From Chloroflexota bacterium (lineage in GTDB: Bacteria; Chloroflexota; Chloroflexia; Thermomicrobiales; UBA6265): a stretch of DNA of 64,000 bases. Below, piece after piece: positions 25,416 to 34,634 of this stretch; within the stretch, counting starts at the first letter, position 1, and each line of letters opens with the position of its first letter. The stretch covers positions 62,001-126,000 of the forward strand of contig JAEWEG010000039.1 of assembly GCA_023389575.1 (NCBI GenBank). The letters are read 5' to 3'. The position numbers and the translations under genes are program-made. A model generated the notes under the pieces. That model was not told the DNA's origin. It was given only the letters and a program-made list of their open reading frames with translations, and made no database searches.

Positions 25416-27836
25416 ATGACCGACGAACGCTTCGCCGACCAGCTTCGCCGTCACCGGCTGGCCGCCGGCCTCACCCAGGAAGAACTCGCCGAACGGTCTG
25501 GCCTCAGCGTGCGCGGCATCAGCGACCTGGAGCGGGGGGTCAAGCAGCGCCCGCATCCGGAAACGGTGCGCCTGCTGGCCAGGGGACTCGATCTTTCGCC
25601 AGACGCGGTGGAGGCGCTGCGGGCGGCCGCCAGTCCCGCCGACCAGCCGGCGCCCGCCTCCATTCCGGAACCCCTTACGCCCCTGGTCGACCGCGAGGAG
25701 GATGTGCGGGCGGTATCCGCCCTGCTCGAGTCCCGAGCCCGGTTGGTCACGCTCACCGGGCCAGGGGGTGTGGGCAAGACCCGCCTGTCAATCCAAATTG
25801 CCCGCGAGGTCCGGGATCGCTACCCCCATGGGGTCGCGTTCGTCGCCCTTGCTGGCCTTTCCGATCCGGACCTGGTTCCGGGGGCCATCGCCAAGGCGCT
25901 CAACATTCGCGAGTTGCCCGATCGCCCGCTGCTCGACCTCATCGCGAAACAGCTTCACGATCGCCAGTTGCTGCTGGTGATGGATAACTTCGAGCACCTG
26001 CTCCCGGCGGCGACACAGATGGGGAGGTTGCTGGCCGCCTGCCGCGGCCTCACGGCGCTCGCCAGCAGCCGCTCGGCGTTGCGCATCGCCGGCGAGCACG
26101 AGTACCGGGTGTGGCCCCTCGCTCGCCCCGACGCGGCCGCCAACCATTCGCTGGATGAGCTCGCCAGCTTTCCCGCGGTCACCCTCTTCATTAGCCAGGC
26201 GCGGGCGGTCCGGCCCTCGTTCGAAATGACCCCCGCCAACTCCGCCGCCGTGACCGCGATTTGCGGTCAGGTCGACGGATTGCCGCTCGCGCTCGAACTC
26301 GCCGCCGTACGCATGAAGTCGCTCGCTCCCAGCGAACTCGAATCGCTGCTGGAGAACCGGCTCGGCGTGCTGACTGGAGGACCGAGGGATCACCCCGTCC
26401 GTCACCGCACGATGCGCTCGACCATCGGCTGGAGCCATGACCTGCTGCCGCCCGAGGAGCAGGTCGCCTTTCGCCGGCTGGCGGTGTTTGTTGGAGGCGC
26501 CACCCGAGAGTCCGCCGCCGCGGTCCTCTCCGATGGCGACGAGCTTGAGGCGCTGGATCTCCTCACGGCGCTGCTCGACCAGAGCCTGCTCCAGCGGTTC
26601 GAAACAACCGATGGCGAGTCACGCTACGCCATGCTGGAAACGATCCGCGAGTTCGCCCTCGACCGCCTGCGAGCCAGCGACGAGGAGCAATCGGTTCGCG
26701 ACCGTCACGCCTCGTACTTCCTTGACCTGTCCGAACGCGCCGAGACCGAACTCAACGGCCCGAACCAGGCGCGCTGGATGAACCGTCTCGAAACCGAGTA
26801 CGGCAACCTGCGAGCCGCGATGGGCTGGTTGATCGAGTGTGGCGATGCCGAGGCGAGCCAGCGCATGGGCAGCGCGCTTTGGCACTTTTGGGCCGCCAGT
26901 GGCCGTCTCAACGAGGGCCGCGACTGGCTCGACCGGGCGCTGGCGCTATTCCCAGAGGAGCGCACCGCCACCCGCGCCCAGGCTCTCCTCCGTCGCGGCA
27001 ACCTGGCAATCGACCTCGCCGACTACCCGCACGCTCAGCAGTTCTATAGAGAGAGCCTCGCCATCTACCAGGAACTGGGCGATGAACTCCGTGCCGGGCG
27101 TGCGCTAGACGGCTTGGGATTGGTCTACTTGAGCCAGGGTAACCACGCCGATGCTCGGTTGGCGCATGAGACGACGCTGGCGCTCTGGCGTTCAAGGGGC
27201 CGAAAACGCGAAACCGCATTGGTTCTGCAAAATCTCGGCAATGTGGCGGTTGCTGAGAATGACTACCAGAGTGCCGAGGCCAATTTTTCGTTGGCGTTGG
27301 GAATCCGGCAGGACCTGGGCGATGAAGGTGGGGCCGCCTGGTTGGCGTATTGGCGTGGCCGGGCGGAACGCCTTCAAGGAAGAAGCGATGACGCTCAGCA
27401 TTGGTTGGTGCGGGCTCGGGCGGGCTTTCTGGAGGTTGGGGATCGGCTTGGTGTTTCGTTCGCGCTCAACGAACTCGGGTGTCTCGCGCGCGACCGCGGA
27501 GCGCATGATGTCGCGTTGGCGTATCACCTGGAGGCTTTGCGCGAGCGTCTCGAGGTCGGTGACGTTCAGGGGATGGTCGAGTGCCTGGAAGGCGTCGCCG
27601 TCATCTCGATGGTTCAGGAAAACTCGGAATCCGGTGTGAAACTGTGGTTCGCGGCGGCGGCCTGGCGAGAAAAGTGGAATGTCCCTGTCCTGCCACCGGT
27701 TCGCATCGAGTTCGATGGCGCGTTGGAGCAGGCTCGAATCGCCCTGGCGTCGAACGTTTTTAATCGCGCCAGGGCGGAAGGTGAGGCCATGCCAATCGAT
27801 CAGGCGGCGGACCTCGCCCTCTCCCTGTACGCGTGA
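25416..27836 (+). CDS. XRE HTH-NB-ARC-TPR regulator (STAND family)
   Basis: 806 residues from ATG 25416. Residues 5-60 are an XRE helix-turn-helix (LRRHRLAAGLTQEELAERSGLSVRGISDLERG pattern, split here by function helices 2 and 3). P-loop TGPGGVGKT at 114-122, Walker B LLLVMDNFEHL near 187-197, sensor SSRSALRIAGE and GxP motif DGLPLALELAA. About 430-780 are TPR repeats (GNLAIDLADYPHAQQFYRESLAIYQ and copies). Proteins of this layout are ATP-dependent, ligand-switched transcription factors. It is divergent from the six-gene secreted array, so it is the likely regulator of that array. The 3' third uses less GC-rich codons than the 5' part. Confidence 0.9.
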   Translation: MTDERFADQLRRHRLAAGLTQEELAERSGLSVRGISDLERGVKQRPHPETVRLLARGLDLSPDAVEALRAAASPADQPAPASIPEPLTPLVDREEDVRAVSALLESRARLVTLTGPGGVGKTRLSIQIAREVRDRYPHGVAFVALAGLSDPDLVPGAIAKALNIRELPDRPLLDLIAKQLHDRQLLLVMDNFEHLLPAATQMGRLLAACRGLTALASSRSALRIAGEHEYRVWPLARPDAAANHSLDELASFPAVTLFISQARAVRPSFEMTPANSAAVTAICGQVDGLPLALELAAVRMKSLAPSELESLLENRLGVLTGGPRDHPVRHRTMRSTIGWSHDLLPPEEQVAFRRLAVFVGGATRESAAAVLSDGDELEALDLLTALLDQSLLQRFETTDGESRYAMLETIREFALDRLRASDEEQSVRDRHASYFLDLSERAETELNGPNQARWMNRLETEYGNLRAAMGWLIECGDAEASQRMGSALWHFWAASGRLNEGRDWLDRALALFPEERTATRAQALLRRGNLAIDLADYPHAQQFYRESLAIYQELGDELRAGRALDGLGLVYLSQGNHADARLAHETTLALWRSRGRKRETALVLQNLGNVAVAENDYQSAEANFSLALGIRQDLGDEGGAAWLAYWRGRAERLQGRSDDAQHWLVRARAGFLEVGDRLGVSFALNELGCLARDRGAHDVALAYHLEALRERLEVGDVQGMVECLEGVAVISMVQENSESGVKLWFAAAAWREKWNVPVLPPVRIEFDGALEQARIALASNVFNRARAEGEAMPIDQAADLALSLYA

Positions 27837-27865
27837 ATCACCAGGGCGTGGGGCTAGGGCGTTCG

Positions 27866-28489
27866 TCAGTGACATCCGCCTCCACACGGCGCGGAATCCG
27901 GGGAGCCTTTTTGTAGTCCGGATATATGAACCGTGGCAGGGATATCGTCCACGATTCCGTAGCTATGGCGCCCAGTTCCTGTTTGAGAGATCGAGCCATT
28001 CGTTGGGAGGTAGATGGAGTCCCCATCCTTAAGCTCACAGAATTGCTCGCCGGTGAATTCATCGGGGGGATCGCACTTCAAGGTGCTCGTCGGGCACAGC
28101 TCATGGGTTTCTGGGGAGGCTGGCAGTATTGCAGTCACCTCGGTGCTCGCATCCAGATTTCCTACTGTGTAGCAGATTGCCCCGGAATTCACCGTGAGAA
28201 CGAATTGACCTAGATGACGGTGCTCGGCCGCGAACGAGGCGTCTGGTCCGAACTCAAGCCTGACTAGATAAAGTGTTTGGCTTGGGTCTTCCTTGGATGG
28301 TATGGGAAGCGAGTTGACGAGATATATGTCGGGTTCGTTGACAGGGGGAGCGATGGACGGTGGGGAAGACTCTGGCGTCGATGTATCTATTGATTGGGAG
28401 GCTCCAATACCCGGGCTCACCAGGGCGAAGAGCAAGAATACGGCACCAACAACTCTCCAGTGAACTGACTGTGACAGTGAACGATGCAT
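27866..28489 (-). CDS. secreted cupin-like protein
   Basis: 207 residues, ATG 28489 with GAAAGGACC upstream. Signal peptide about 1-31 (VGAVFLLFALVSPGIGASQS), then a Ser/Pro/Thr linker. The globular part has a beta-rich cupin look: LVRLEFGPDASFAAEHRHLGQFVLTVNSG, with HRH in motif 1, and LKDGDSIYLPTNGSISQTG as motif 2. Cysteines are numerous (ELC, KCDPP, QFCEL, CGGGC), so disulfides are likely. AT-richer than the genes to its left. Function unknown. It is tail-to-tail with the STAND regulator gene. Confidence 0.6.
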   Translation of the reverse strand: MHRSLSQSVHWRVVGAVFLLFALVSPGIGASQSIDTSTPESSPPSIAPPVNEPDIYLVNSLPIPSKEDPSQTLYLVRLEFGPDASFAAEHRHLGQFVLTVNSGAICYTVGNLDASTEVTAILPASPETHELCPTSTLKCDPPDEFTGEQFCELKDGDSIYLPTNGSISQTGTGRHSYGIVDDIPATVHISGLQKGSPDSAPCGGGCH

Positions 28490-28816
28490 GAACCGGTCCT
28501 TTCTCGTGGAACAGGTCGAAAGGTAGCAAGGACCCAGTGCCGGACAACATGAACCGCCTTGCCCTCACCTGCCTCAGCGGGATGCACCCGGCCTAGATGT
28601 TCCATATCCACTAGATCGCTCCGCCGGGGAGTTCAGGGGTCATGCTTCTCATCATATCAAAGATCGGAAGAAATAGCAGCAGGTCTAGCAAAGTGAGGAA
28701 TTTGGTATAGAATGGTTTCCATTCTAGGGGTCCGAATCTCTTTCTGATAGTCGCCGTGGACGCCGATTTGGCGTATCGAACGCCGGATTGGTTGCCCCTG
28801 GGGCGGGAGGTGAGGC
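28490..28816. other. divergent intergenic region
   Basis: 326 bp between the secreted cupin (-) and the caspase-like gene (+). AT-richer than average. It holds the dyad at 28708-28726; otherwise nothing recognisable. Confidence 0.6.
28708..28726. promoter_or_regulatory. 19-bp dyad overlapping a possible -10
   Basis: TAGAATGG-TTT-CCATTCTA is a perfect 8-bp inverted repeat. It overlaps TATAGA (28706-28711), a plausible -10 for the caspase-like gene; no clear -35 is visible. Operator-like. Confidence 0.4.
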
Positions 28817-29950
28817 GTGAGCGAGGCTTTCCTGACGGCAATTGGTCAGCAACCAGATCTGCTCTTTATCACCAGTCGCAAGGCCATGGACGCCTTCAAT
28901 CAGGCGGACCCACGGTTTGAGCAAGACGTGAGGGATAGAGTTGGTGATCGACTGAAGTGCATTCCGGCCGCGGCGTCGGACGCATTTGAAGCGACCGAGG
29001 ATGTTCCTGAATGGCTCGAAGACGATCACATAAAGGGAGTGGTTATCCTCGGCGACTACACCACCGTGCCACCACGTCGCATGCAATGTATGGAGCCCGA
29101 CCTCCTGTATCAACTGATCGACTCGGACTGCCGCCTTGGCAATGATTGGGATGACTGGTGGGTGTGGAACGACGACCTTTACGCCAGTCGATCGCCCAAC
29201 GGAATCGCCGATCTGCCCGTCTCCCGGTTGCCGATTATTCCCAAGCAGGTCAGTTCGCCGTTCAAGTCGGATACGCTGGTAAGTGCCACCTGCATTTGGG
29301 GAACAGAATTTCCTGTTGTCGATCGGATCTTCTTCGGCTATCTACCGGCGGAAGGTCACCAGTTGGAGTCCCCACCCTTTGCAGCGAAAGCGAGAGATTA
29401 TCGAGCTTACAAGCAGATTACGGACGAGCACCTTGCCGCCGACAAGGTTTACCTGATGGTGCATGGCGAGGCTCGAGTCACCATCCTCAATTGGGGATCC
29501 CAAGCTGGCTCGTGGAAGCCTGTCGCGGTAGACGGTAGCTTGTTCGTGGACGACTGGTCGCTAGACGGGGTCGTCTTCGCCGGCGCGTGCTGGGGGGTAC
29601 AACTCGCTGATCTGACCGCCTATGAAGCAGAGCCCGATGTGCATTTCGAATCCCTGGCAATTGAAGCATCTTTGCCTCTCGAGTTCATAAACCGAGGCGC
29701 GAACGCATTCGTGGGTTTCACCGCGCTGCATCATGTGCCAATCGGCAGGACAGAATTGGTCCTGGGTGCTCCACTTCATGACATGTTTTGGAAGAACATA
29801 GCTAGTGGCGAGATGGCGCCTGCCGAAGCCTTGTTTCAGGCGAAGGCGGGATACGTAAGTGCGATGCAGGCCGACGGTATGCACAAGCTCGCACTAGCCC
29901 AGGAATTGAAGGCGCTGTGGGCGGCAAGCTGCATAGGTCTCGGATGGTAG
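28817..29950 (+). CDS. caspase-fold (C25/gingipain-like) putative cysteine protease
   Basis: 377 residues, GTG start with GGGAGG 6 nt upstream. The layout matches clan CD peptidases: VVILGDYTTVPP near 75-85, a disordered DD..YAS then ADLPVSRLPI at 131-140 as in C25 proteins, VYLMVHGEA with candidate catalytic His216, and VVFAGACWG with candidate nucleophile Cys258. FINRGANAFVGFT (291-302) matches the segment after the active site in C25/CHAT proteins. No signal peptide, so it is likely cytoplasmic, unlike secreted gingipains. It is followed at once by a small acidic gene. The AT-richer codon use differs from neighbours. Protease activity is inferred. Confidence 0.62.
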   Translation: MSEAFLTAIGQQPDLLFITSRKAMDAFNQADPRFEQDVRDRVGDRLKCIPAAASDAFEATEDVPEWLEDDHIKGVVILGDYTTVPPRRMQCMEPDLLYQLIDSDCRLGNDWDDWWVWNDDLYASRSPNGIADLPVSRLPIIPKQVSSPFKSDTLVSATCIWGTEFPVVDRIFFGYLPAEGHQLESPPFAAKARDYRAYKQITDEHLAADKVYLMVHGEARVTILNWGSQAGSWKPVAVDGSLFVDDWSLDGVVFAGACWGVQLADLTAYEAEPDVHFESLAIEASLPLEFINRGANAFVGFTALHHVPIGRTELVLGAPLHDMFWKNIASGEMAPAEALFQAKAGYVSAMQADGMHKLALAQELKALWAASCIGLGW

Positions 29951-30018
29951 CGCATGTGGATGACTCCCCGAATAGAGGGAGAAAGCTGAACTTAGCCCAA
30001 TCGGAGGATGACGACGCC

Positions 30019-30384
30019 ATGGTTGATTTTGATCTCACTCCCAACGAGTTGCGGGAAGAGGAAGTCGCGCAAGTCGAAAGCATTCTGGCGTCGGACGCGG
30101 TGTATTCAGATTTCGATCTCGTTCTCGAGCAGGCGAGAGGCAATCAGCATTACACCGCGCCCGACCGTGACTTTCCTCCTCCTCTTGCCGAGATACGTGA
30201 ACACTACGCGGCGCTCCTGAGAAGTGATGCCGCGCGTAGGGCCGAAATTTCGGAGTCGGATTGGCAACTCGTGGATGAAGAAGCCGATTTACGGCTCTAC
30301 CGGGTACGGCACAATTCCTGGGACGATGAAGATCAGTCAAGGTCGATCATCGTTTCAATACGCGATGGACATGTTCTCGGCTAA
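30019..30384 (+). CDS. small acidic protein of unknown function, partner of the caspase-like gene
   Basis: 121 residues from ATG 30019, which has GGAGG 11 nt upstream. An ATG at 29944 overlapping the end of the upstream gene would add 25 residues and couple translation directly. The product is acidic (MVDFDLTPNELREEE...), with a helical first half and a short beta-rich end (LYRVRHNSWDDEDQSRSIIVSI). No family recognised. Close linkage to the protease-like gene suggests a substrate, inhibitor or adaptor. Confidence 0.55.
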   Translation: MVDFDLTPNELREEEVAQVESILASDAVYSDFDLVLEQARGNQHYTAPDRDFPPPLAEIREHYAALLRSDAARRAEISESDWQLVDEEADLRLYRVRHNSWDDEDQSRSIIVSIRDGHVLG

Positions 30385-30413
30385 GGGTTCAGCGCTACAG
30401 GCGAGGACCAGGT

Positions 30414-32171
30414 TTACTCCGGACCGATTTCCCAGGCTTCCGGCTGCGAGCGGTAATCCGACACGAAGTCACCGTCCGACACCACGTTGCCGTCCGCGTC
30501 CGTCACCTTGCGTCGCAGGTACACCGTGTAGCCGGGCCGCGCGATCTGCACGCGCTTGCGTTCGCCCTTCGCCAGTTCCGGGTTCACTCGCTCCACCGGC
30601 TCTCCCGGGTCCTTTGGCTCGCTCACGCGCGGCTCGAACACCTCCACCGTCCAGCCGTTCGGCTTGCCGTACAGGTGGGCGTAGGCGGTATCGCCATCCA
30701 CGATCATCATCAGCAACAGCCAGGAATCGAGCGGGTTCTCGAAGATGAGATCCTTTTCGTACTCGTCGGCATTGTTCGGCTGGTAGATCGCCGCGTCCAT
30801 CCCCGGCGGTGAACCGTCGGCCTCGTAGAATGGCAGCCGCCAGCCGTGTGCATACCACTCGTTGAACTTGAACCCCGCGTTCAGCGCCGCCCGGAACACC
30901 GTCGTGGACACCTGGCAGACCCCGCCACCGAGATCGCTGGCCGTCCAGTCCCCCTGGATGATCGACCCCTCCACGAAGCCGTTGTCCAGCGAGATCGGCC
31001 CCATCTGGTCGTTGAACGAGAACGACTCGCCCGGAGGAACCAGCTTGTACGACACGTTGTTGCAAGCGGCCACCACGTTCAGGTACCGCGTTTCCGACGA
31101 CCCGGCGAACGACGATGATCCGTAGGCGATGTGCGCCTCAAGCCCCAGTTCGTCCACGTTATCCGTGCGGGCGCCCGCTTTCAGCACCTCGACCGGGAGT
31201 TCCACGGTTCGCTCGGTGGAACGCGCGGTCTCCAGCAGCTTCGCCTTGAACGTTTCCATGTCCACGCCCAGGCCGTCCTCGTCGTCCTCCAGCACCTGGA
31301 CACCGCCATCCCACCCGAGCGTGACGTTCTTTGCCGGTTTCAGCACGGCCCGCGCGATGTCATCCATGCGTGGCTGAAGGTTCTCCAGGTTCAGCGTCGC
31401 CTTGCCGTCGCGGTCGATCGCCAGGGCCCCGGTGAGTTCCTCGGTGCTGAAGTCGTAATGCTCGCCGTCGTGGCTGAAGATGACCGGCTCGCCCACCAGG
31501 ATGATCGCGTCCTCCTTGGCGCCCGCCAGGTCCGCGGCGGTCACGTCGGGTGGAACCACCCTGGTGCTCAGTTCGATGGTGTGGGTTCGGCCGGTGCTCA
31601 CCGCCGCGATGGTGTCCTCGCGAACCTGCTCTAGGTCGATCTCCAGGCCGGTGGTGTCCTCGCGGATATCGATGTTGGAGCCACTGCGCACCAGGCGGGC
31701 ATTGCGCGGCTCGATCCTGATCTGCTCGCCGATATTCGTCAGGAACGCATCCAGCTTGAGGTCGTCGCGCAGCACCTTCAGGGCCACGTTGCGGGTGTCG
31801 CCCTGGTCGAGCAGCGCGGCGTACCGGTCGATCACGTTGCCGTCCCGCCCCTGCCCCCAGGCTTCCTCCAGCATCGCCTCGTAGTCCACGATGATGCCGA
31901 GATCCGTGAGGGTCGCGTCCCAGGTCTGCCCCTCGAAGGTGTAGGTGACGGCGTGGTCCTCCAGCGGCGTGAACGCCGAGCGCAGCAGTTCCTCGCTCTC
32001 CTTGAGCGACATGCCGGAGATATCGATTCCCTGCACCTGGGTGCCGGGGTAGAACCGCTCCCGGCTGGTGACCGGCAGCACGATCGCGGCGCCAGCAACC
32101 GTGGCGCCCACCGTCCCGGCGATCACGCCGCGGCGGCTGACAAGTCGATTGAAGGAGTGCGAACGAACCAC
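30414..32171 (-). CDS. VanW-family protein with peptidoglycan-binding-like domains
   Basis: 585 residues from a GTG at 32171, preferred because GGGAG lies 6 nt upstream; an ATG at 32231 would add 20 residues without an RBS. The N terminus carries a signal/anchor (SRRGVIAGTVGATVAGAAIVL). About 45-330 hold PG_binding_4-type repeats (GTQVQGIDISGMSLKESEELL, ...TTGLEIDLEQV). The VanW domain is at about 375-500: FSFNDQMGPI, GSIIQGDWTASDLGGGVCQVSTTVF, NEWYAHGWRLPFY. A G5-like C-terminal part follows (PGYTVYLRRKVTDADG). VanW proteins occur in glycopeptide-resistance clusters and widely in Gram-positive and Chloroflexi walls; the reaction is unknown. Predicted outside the membrane, anchored. Confidence 0.88.
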   Translation of the reverse strand: MVRSHSFNRLVSRRGVIAGTVGATVAGAAIVLPVTSRERFYPGTQVQGIDISGMSLKESEELLRSAFTPLEDHAVTYTFEGQTWDATLTDLGIIVDYEAMLEEAWGQGRDGNVIDRYAALLDQGDTRNVALKVLRDDLKLDAFLTNIGEQIRIEPRNARLVRSGSNIDIREDTTGLEIDLEQVREDTIAAVSTGRTHTIELSTRVVPPDVTAADLAGAKEDAIILVGEPVIFSHDGEHYDFSTEELTGALAIDRDGKATLNLENLQPRMDDIARAVLKPAKNVTLGWDGGVQVLEDDEDGLGVDMETFKAKLLETARSTERTVELPVEVLKAGARTDNVDELGLEAHIAYGSSSFAGSSETRYLNVVAACNNVSYKLVPPGESFSFNDQMGPISLDNGFVEGSIIQGDWTASDLGGGVCQVSTTVFRAALNAGFKFNEWYAHGWRLPFYEADGSPPGMDAAIYQPNNADEYEKDLIFENPLDSWLLLMMIVDGDTAYAHLYGKPNGWTVEVFEPRVSEPKDPGEPVERVNPELAKGERKRVQIARPGYTVYLRRKVTDADGNVVSDGDFVSDYRSQPEAWEIGPE

Positions 32172-32512
32172 GAATGTCTCCCGGATGGTGCTGGATGGCG
32201 CCGCGGAATGTATTCCCGGCGCGGTCTGCATGCATCATCATAATGTGTTCGGATGCGCGCGTGCGGGCCACCGGGCATTCCGCATACTCTCTTCGTATAC
32301 GCACCGGCGGCGCCTGGGGATGCGCGAACGTACACGGGAAGGACCGCGGGTCAGGGGTCGACCGCGCTGCCTGCCCATACGGCGTGGTCACGCATGTGGA
32401 GGGCCGCGCTACCATTCCCCAGTTGATATCGCCATGGGTGGGGCCATTCGCGCCCTGTCCACATACCGGCGCGCGAGTCGAGATGGCTGGCGTCAGGGGA
32501 GGATTTTCCGGA
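32172..32512. other. divergent intergenic region
   Basis: 340 bp between the VanW gene (-) and the LLM gene (+), expected to hold both promoters. I see no convincing box or conserved element. Confidence 0.5.
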
Positions 32513-33493
32513 ATGGCAATCAAGTTTGGCGTGTTCGTGCCGCAGGGCTGGCGCATGGACCTCACCGCCTTCGAAAACCCCATCGACCAGTTCGAGGCGA
32601 TGACAAACGTCGCGAAGACCGCCGACCAGGGGCCGTGGGACGCGATCTGGGTATACGACCATTTCCACACGGTGCCCGAGCCCACGAAGAATTCCGTCTT
32701 CGAGTCCTGGACGATCAGCGCCACGCTCTCGCGCGACACCAAGAACGTGAACATCGGCCAGATGGTCAACTGCAACGGCTATCGCAACCCCGCCCTGTTC
32801 GCCAAGATCGCCTCCACGGTCGACGCCGCCTCCCATGGTCGGCTGTATGCGGGATTCGGCGCTGGCTGGTACGAGCACGAGTGGCGCGCCTATGGCTACG
32901 GCTTCCCCGAGACGAAGGAGCGCATGGCCCGCTTCAAGGAAGGCGTGCAGATCATCCACAAAATGTGGACCGAGGACGAGCCGGTCTTCGACGGTAAGTA
33001 CTACTCGATCGACAAGCCGATCAACGAGCCGAAATCCGCGATCGCGGGCCGCAAGGTGCCGCTCTGGATCGGTGGCGGTGGCGAAAAGGTCACCCTGCGC
33101 CTCGTCGCCCAGTACGCCGATGCCTGCAACGTCGGTGGCGGCGACCCGGTCGTCATCGGCCAGAAACTCGACATCCTCAAGGCCCACTGCGAGCGCGAGG
33201 GACGCAACTACGGCGACATAACGAAGTCGTCGAGCTTTGCCTGGGTCCCGATCCCGAACGGCGCCGATCCGGTCAAGGCCACCGAGAAGATTCGCTCGAA
33301 GTACGGCGACATGGACTACGAGTACTTCTCCACCAAGTTCGGCCCGGGCATGCCCATCGACGCGATTGGCGAGCGCCTCCAGAAGGCCATCGACGCCGGG
33401 CTCGACTACGCCATCAACTACATCCCGGGCGTGGCCTACGACCCGGACCTGCTGCACCTCTACGAGTCGGAAGTGATCTCCCGCTTCAGCTAG
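32513..33493 (+). CDS. LLM-class (luciferase-like) F420-dependent oxidoreductase
   Basis: 326 residues from ATG 32513 with GGGAGG 10 nt upstream. TIM-barrel luciferase-like protein: IKFGVFVPQGW start, DAIWVYDHFH near 43-52, GRLYAGFGAGWYEHEWRAYGY (typical of F420 LLM enzymes), RMARFKEGVQIIHKMW, and VPLWIGGGGEKVTLRLVAQYADACNV. Members use F420 or FMN to oxidise alcohols or reduce imines; F420 is common in Thermomicrobia and actinobacteria. Monocistronic, with its own terminator. Confidence 0.88.
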   Translation: MAIKFGVFVPQGWRMDLTAFENPIDQFEAMTNVAKTADQGPWDAIWVYDHFHTVPEPTKNSVFESWTISATLSRDTKNVNIGQMVNCNGYRNPALFAKIASTVDAASHGRLYAGFGAGWYEHEWRAYGYGFPETKERMARFKEGVQIIHKMWTEDEPVFDGKYYSIDKPINEPKSAIAGRKVPLWIGGGGEKVTLRLVAQYADACNVGGGDPVVIGQKLDILKAHCEREGRNYGDITKSSSFAWVPIPNGADPVKATEKIRSKYGDMDYEYFSTKFGPGMPIDAIGERLQKAIDAGLDYAINYIPGVAYDPDLLHLYESEVISRFS

Positions 33494-33508
33494 CGGTAAT
33501 GATTCACG

Positions 33509-33546
33509 CGCCAACGGACCGGCATCACGCCGGTCCGATGGCGTTT
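33509..33546 (+). terminator. intrinsic terminator of the LLM gene
   Basis: CGCCA-A-CGGACCGGC / GCCGGTCCG-A-TGGCG: 14 pairs around one A-A mismatch, ATCAC loop, followed by TTT. Confidence 0.8.
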
Positions 33547-33829
33547 CCAGCGCATGGCCAGGATCTGGATGGTTCTCGTGAACGAAGAACGCCTCCGGGG
33601 TATTCCGGGGGCGTGTCCATGAGCAGTGTGTTGCCGATTGCTGGTTGAGGGGGCAAGGGGCCTCGTCATGTCGTGGCTCGACAGGATGGAGGAGGAGACC
33701 CCCTGCAAACCCTCGGGAGGGACGTTCCGCTGGGTGGCGAAACGGCTCGAGGTCTGCGCATACGATCGTGGGCTGACGATCGGGGGTGGCGCATTAACGG
33801 AAGTCTAGGTCGAGTGGGCGCGACGAGGC

Positions 33830-33847
33830 ATCCGTAATATTACGGAT
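33830..33847. promoter_or_regulatory. perfect 18-bp AT-rich palindrome
   Basis: ATCCGTAATATTACGGAT is fully self-complementary and stands in GC-rich surroundings, about 330 bp before the RidA gene. It resembles an operator for a dimeric repressor; no known family box is matched. Confidence 0.4.
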
Positions 33848-34175
33848 TCACGTGCCAGCGATGCCGGATGGCGGTTGGTTTCTCGGGGGAAGATTTGGCT
33901 AGGGATGGCGATGACGGGATTCGCCCGGGTTCCGCCTCCAGGCGCCTCCCGTCATTCCACTTCTATTGTTGGCCTCTCGGCCCCCTGGAAGCGAGCACTT
34001 CTGTATCCGGCTTTAGGTACGATGGTGCCTTTGCCCGCGCTGTCGCTCGCATGAGGCCCCGGGGCGACGTAAACCCCGCGCGCAATCTGGTGGCGCGCGG
34101 GAGGCGGTTTCGGCTCAATACAATAGGGCCGAGGAGGGCCATCGGGGGGCCCCTTTATCGCCGGAAGGGAGCATC

Positions 34176-34589
34176 ATGGCTGAGCGTCGCCAGCGAATAT
34201 CGAGTGGGTCGCCGTACGAAGCGAGTGTCGGATTCAGCCGGGCGGTGCGCGTTGGCCAGCGCGTGCTGGTGGCGGGCACGGCTCCGATCTGGCCGGACGG
34301 CGATGTCGATCCTGATCTCGGAGTTCAGGCCCGGCGCTGCCTGGAGATCATCGTCGAAGCCCTCCGCGAGGCTGGAGCGGCGCCCGGGCATGTCGTCAGG
34401 ACGAGAACCTACCTCACCAACGCCGGCGACTGGGAAGCGGTTGGTCGGGCCCATGGCGAGGTGCTCGGCGAGGCTCGCCCCGCCTCGACCATGGTGGTCG
34501 TCGCGGGGCTGCTTGATCCGCGATGGAAGGTGGAGATCGAGGCCGAGGCCATCATCGATGGCGAGGAGACCCAGCCGGCCCAGGCATAG
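34176..34589 (+). CDS. RidA/YjgF family protein
   Basis: 137 residues, ATG 34176 with GGAAGGGAG just upstream. RidA features: VGFSRAVRVGQRVLVAGTAP, QARRCLEIIVEALREAGA, HVVRTRTYLTN with the conserved Arg that holds the imine carboxylate, and RPASTMVVVAGL. RidA proteins hydrolyse reactive enamine/imine intermediates of amino-acid metabolism; this subfamily (LVAGTAP) is distinct from archetypal RidA, so activity is not certain. Confidence 0.9.
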   Translation: MAERRQRISSGSPYEASVGFSRAVRVGQRVLVAGTAPIWPDGDVDPDLGVQARRCLEIIVEALREAGAAPGHVVRTRTYLTNAGDWEAVGRAHGEVLGEARPASTMVVVAGLLDPRWKVEIEAEAIIDGEETQPAQA

Positions 34590-34634
34590 CCCGCCGGAGG
34601 CGAGAGCCCCGTGTCGGGGCGGATCCGAACTGAT

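Larger units (their letters stand above)
33494..34175. other. intergenic region with terminator and palindrome
   Basis: About 680 bp with no supportable gene; short open frames here have no RBS or family similarity. It contains the LLM gene's terminator (33509-33543) and the 18-bp palindrome at 33830-33847. Confidence 0.6.
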
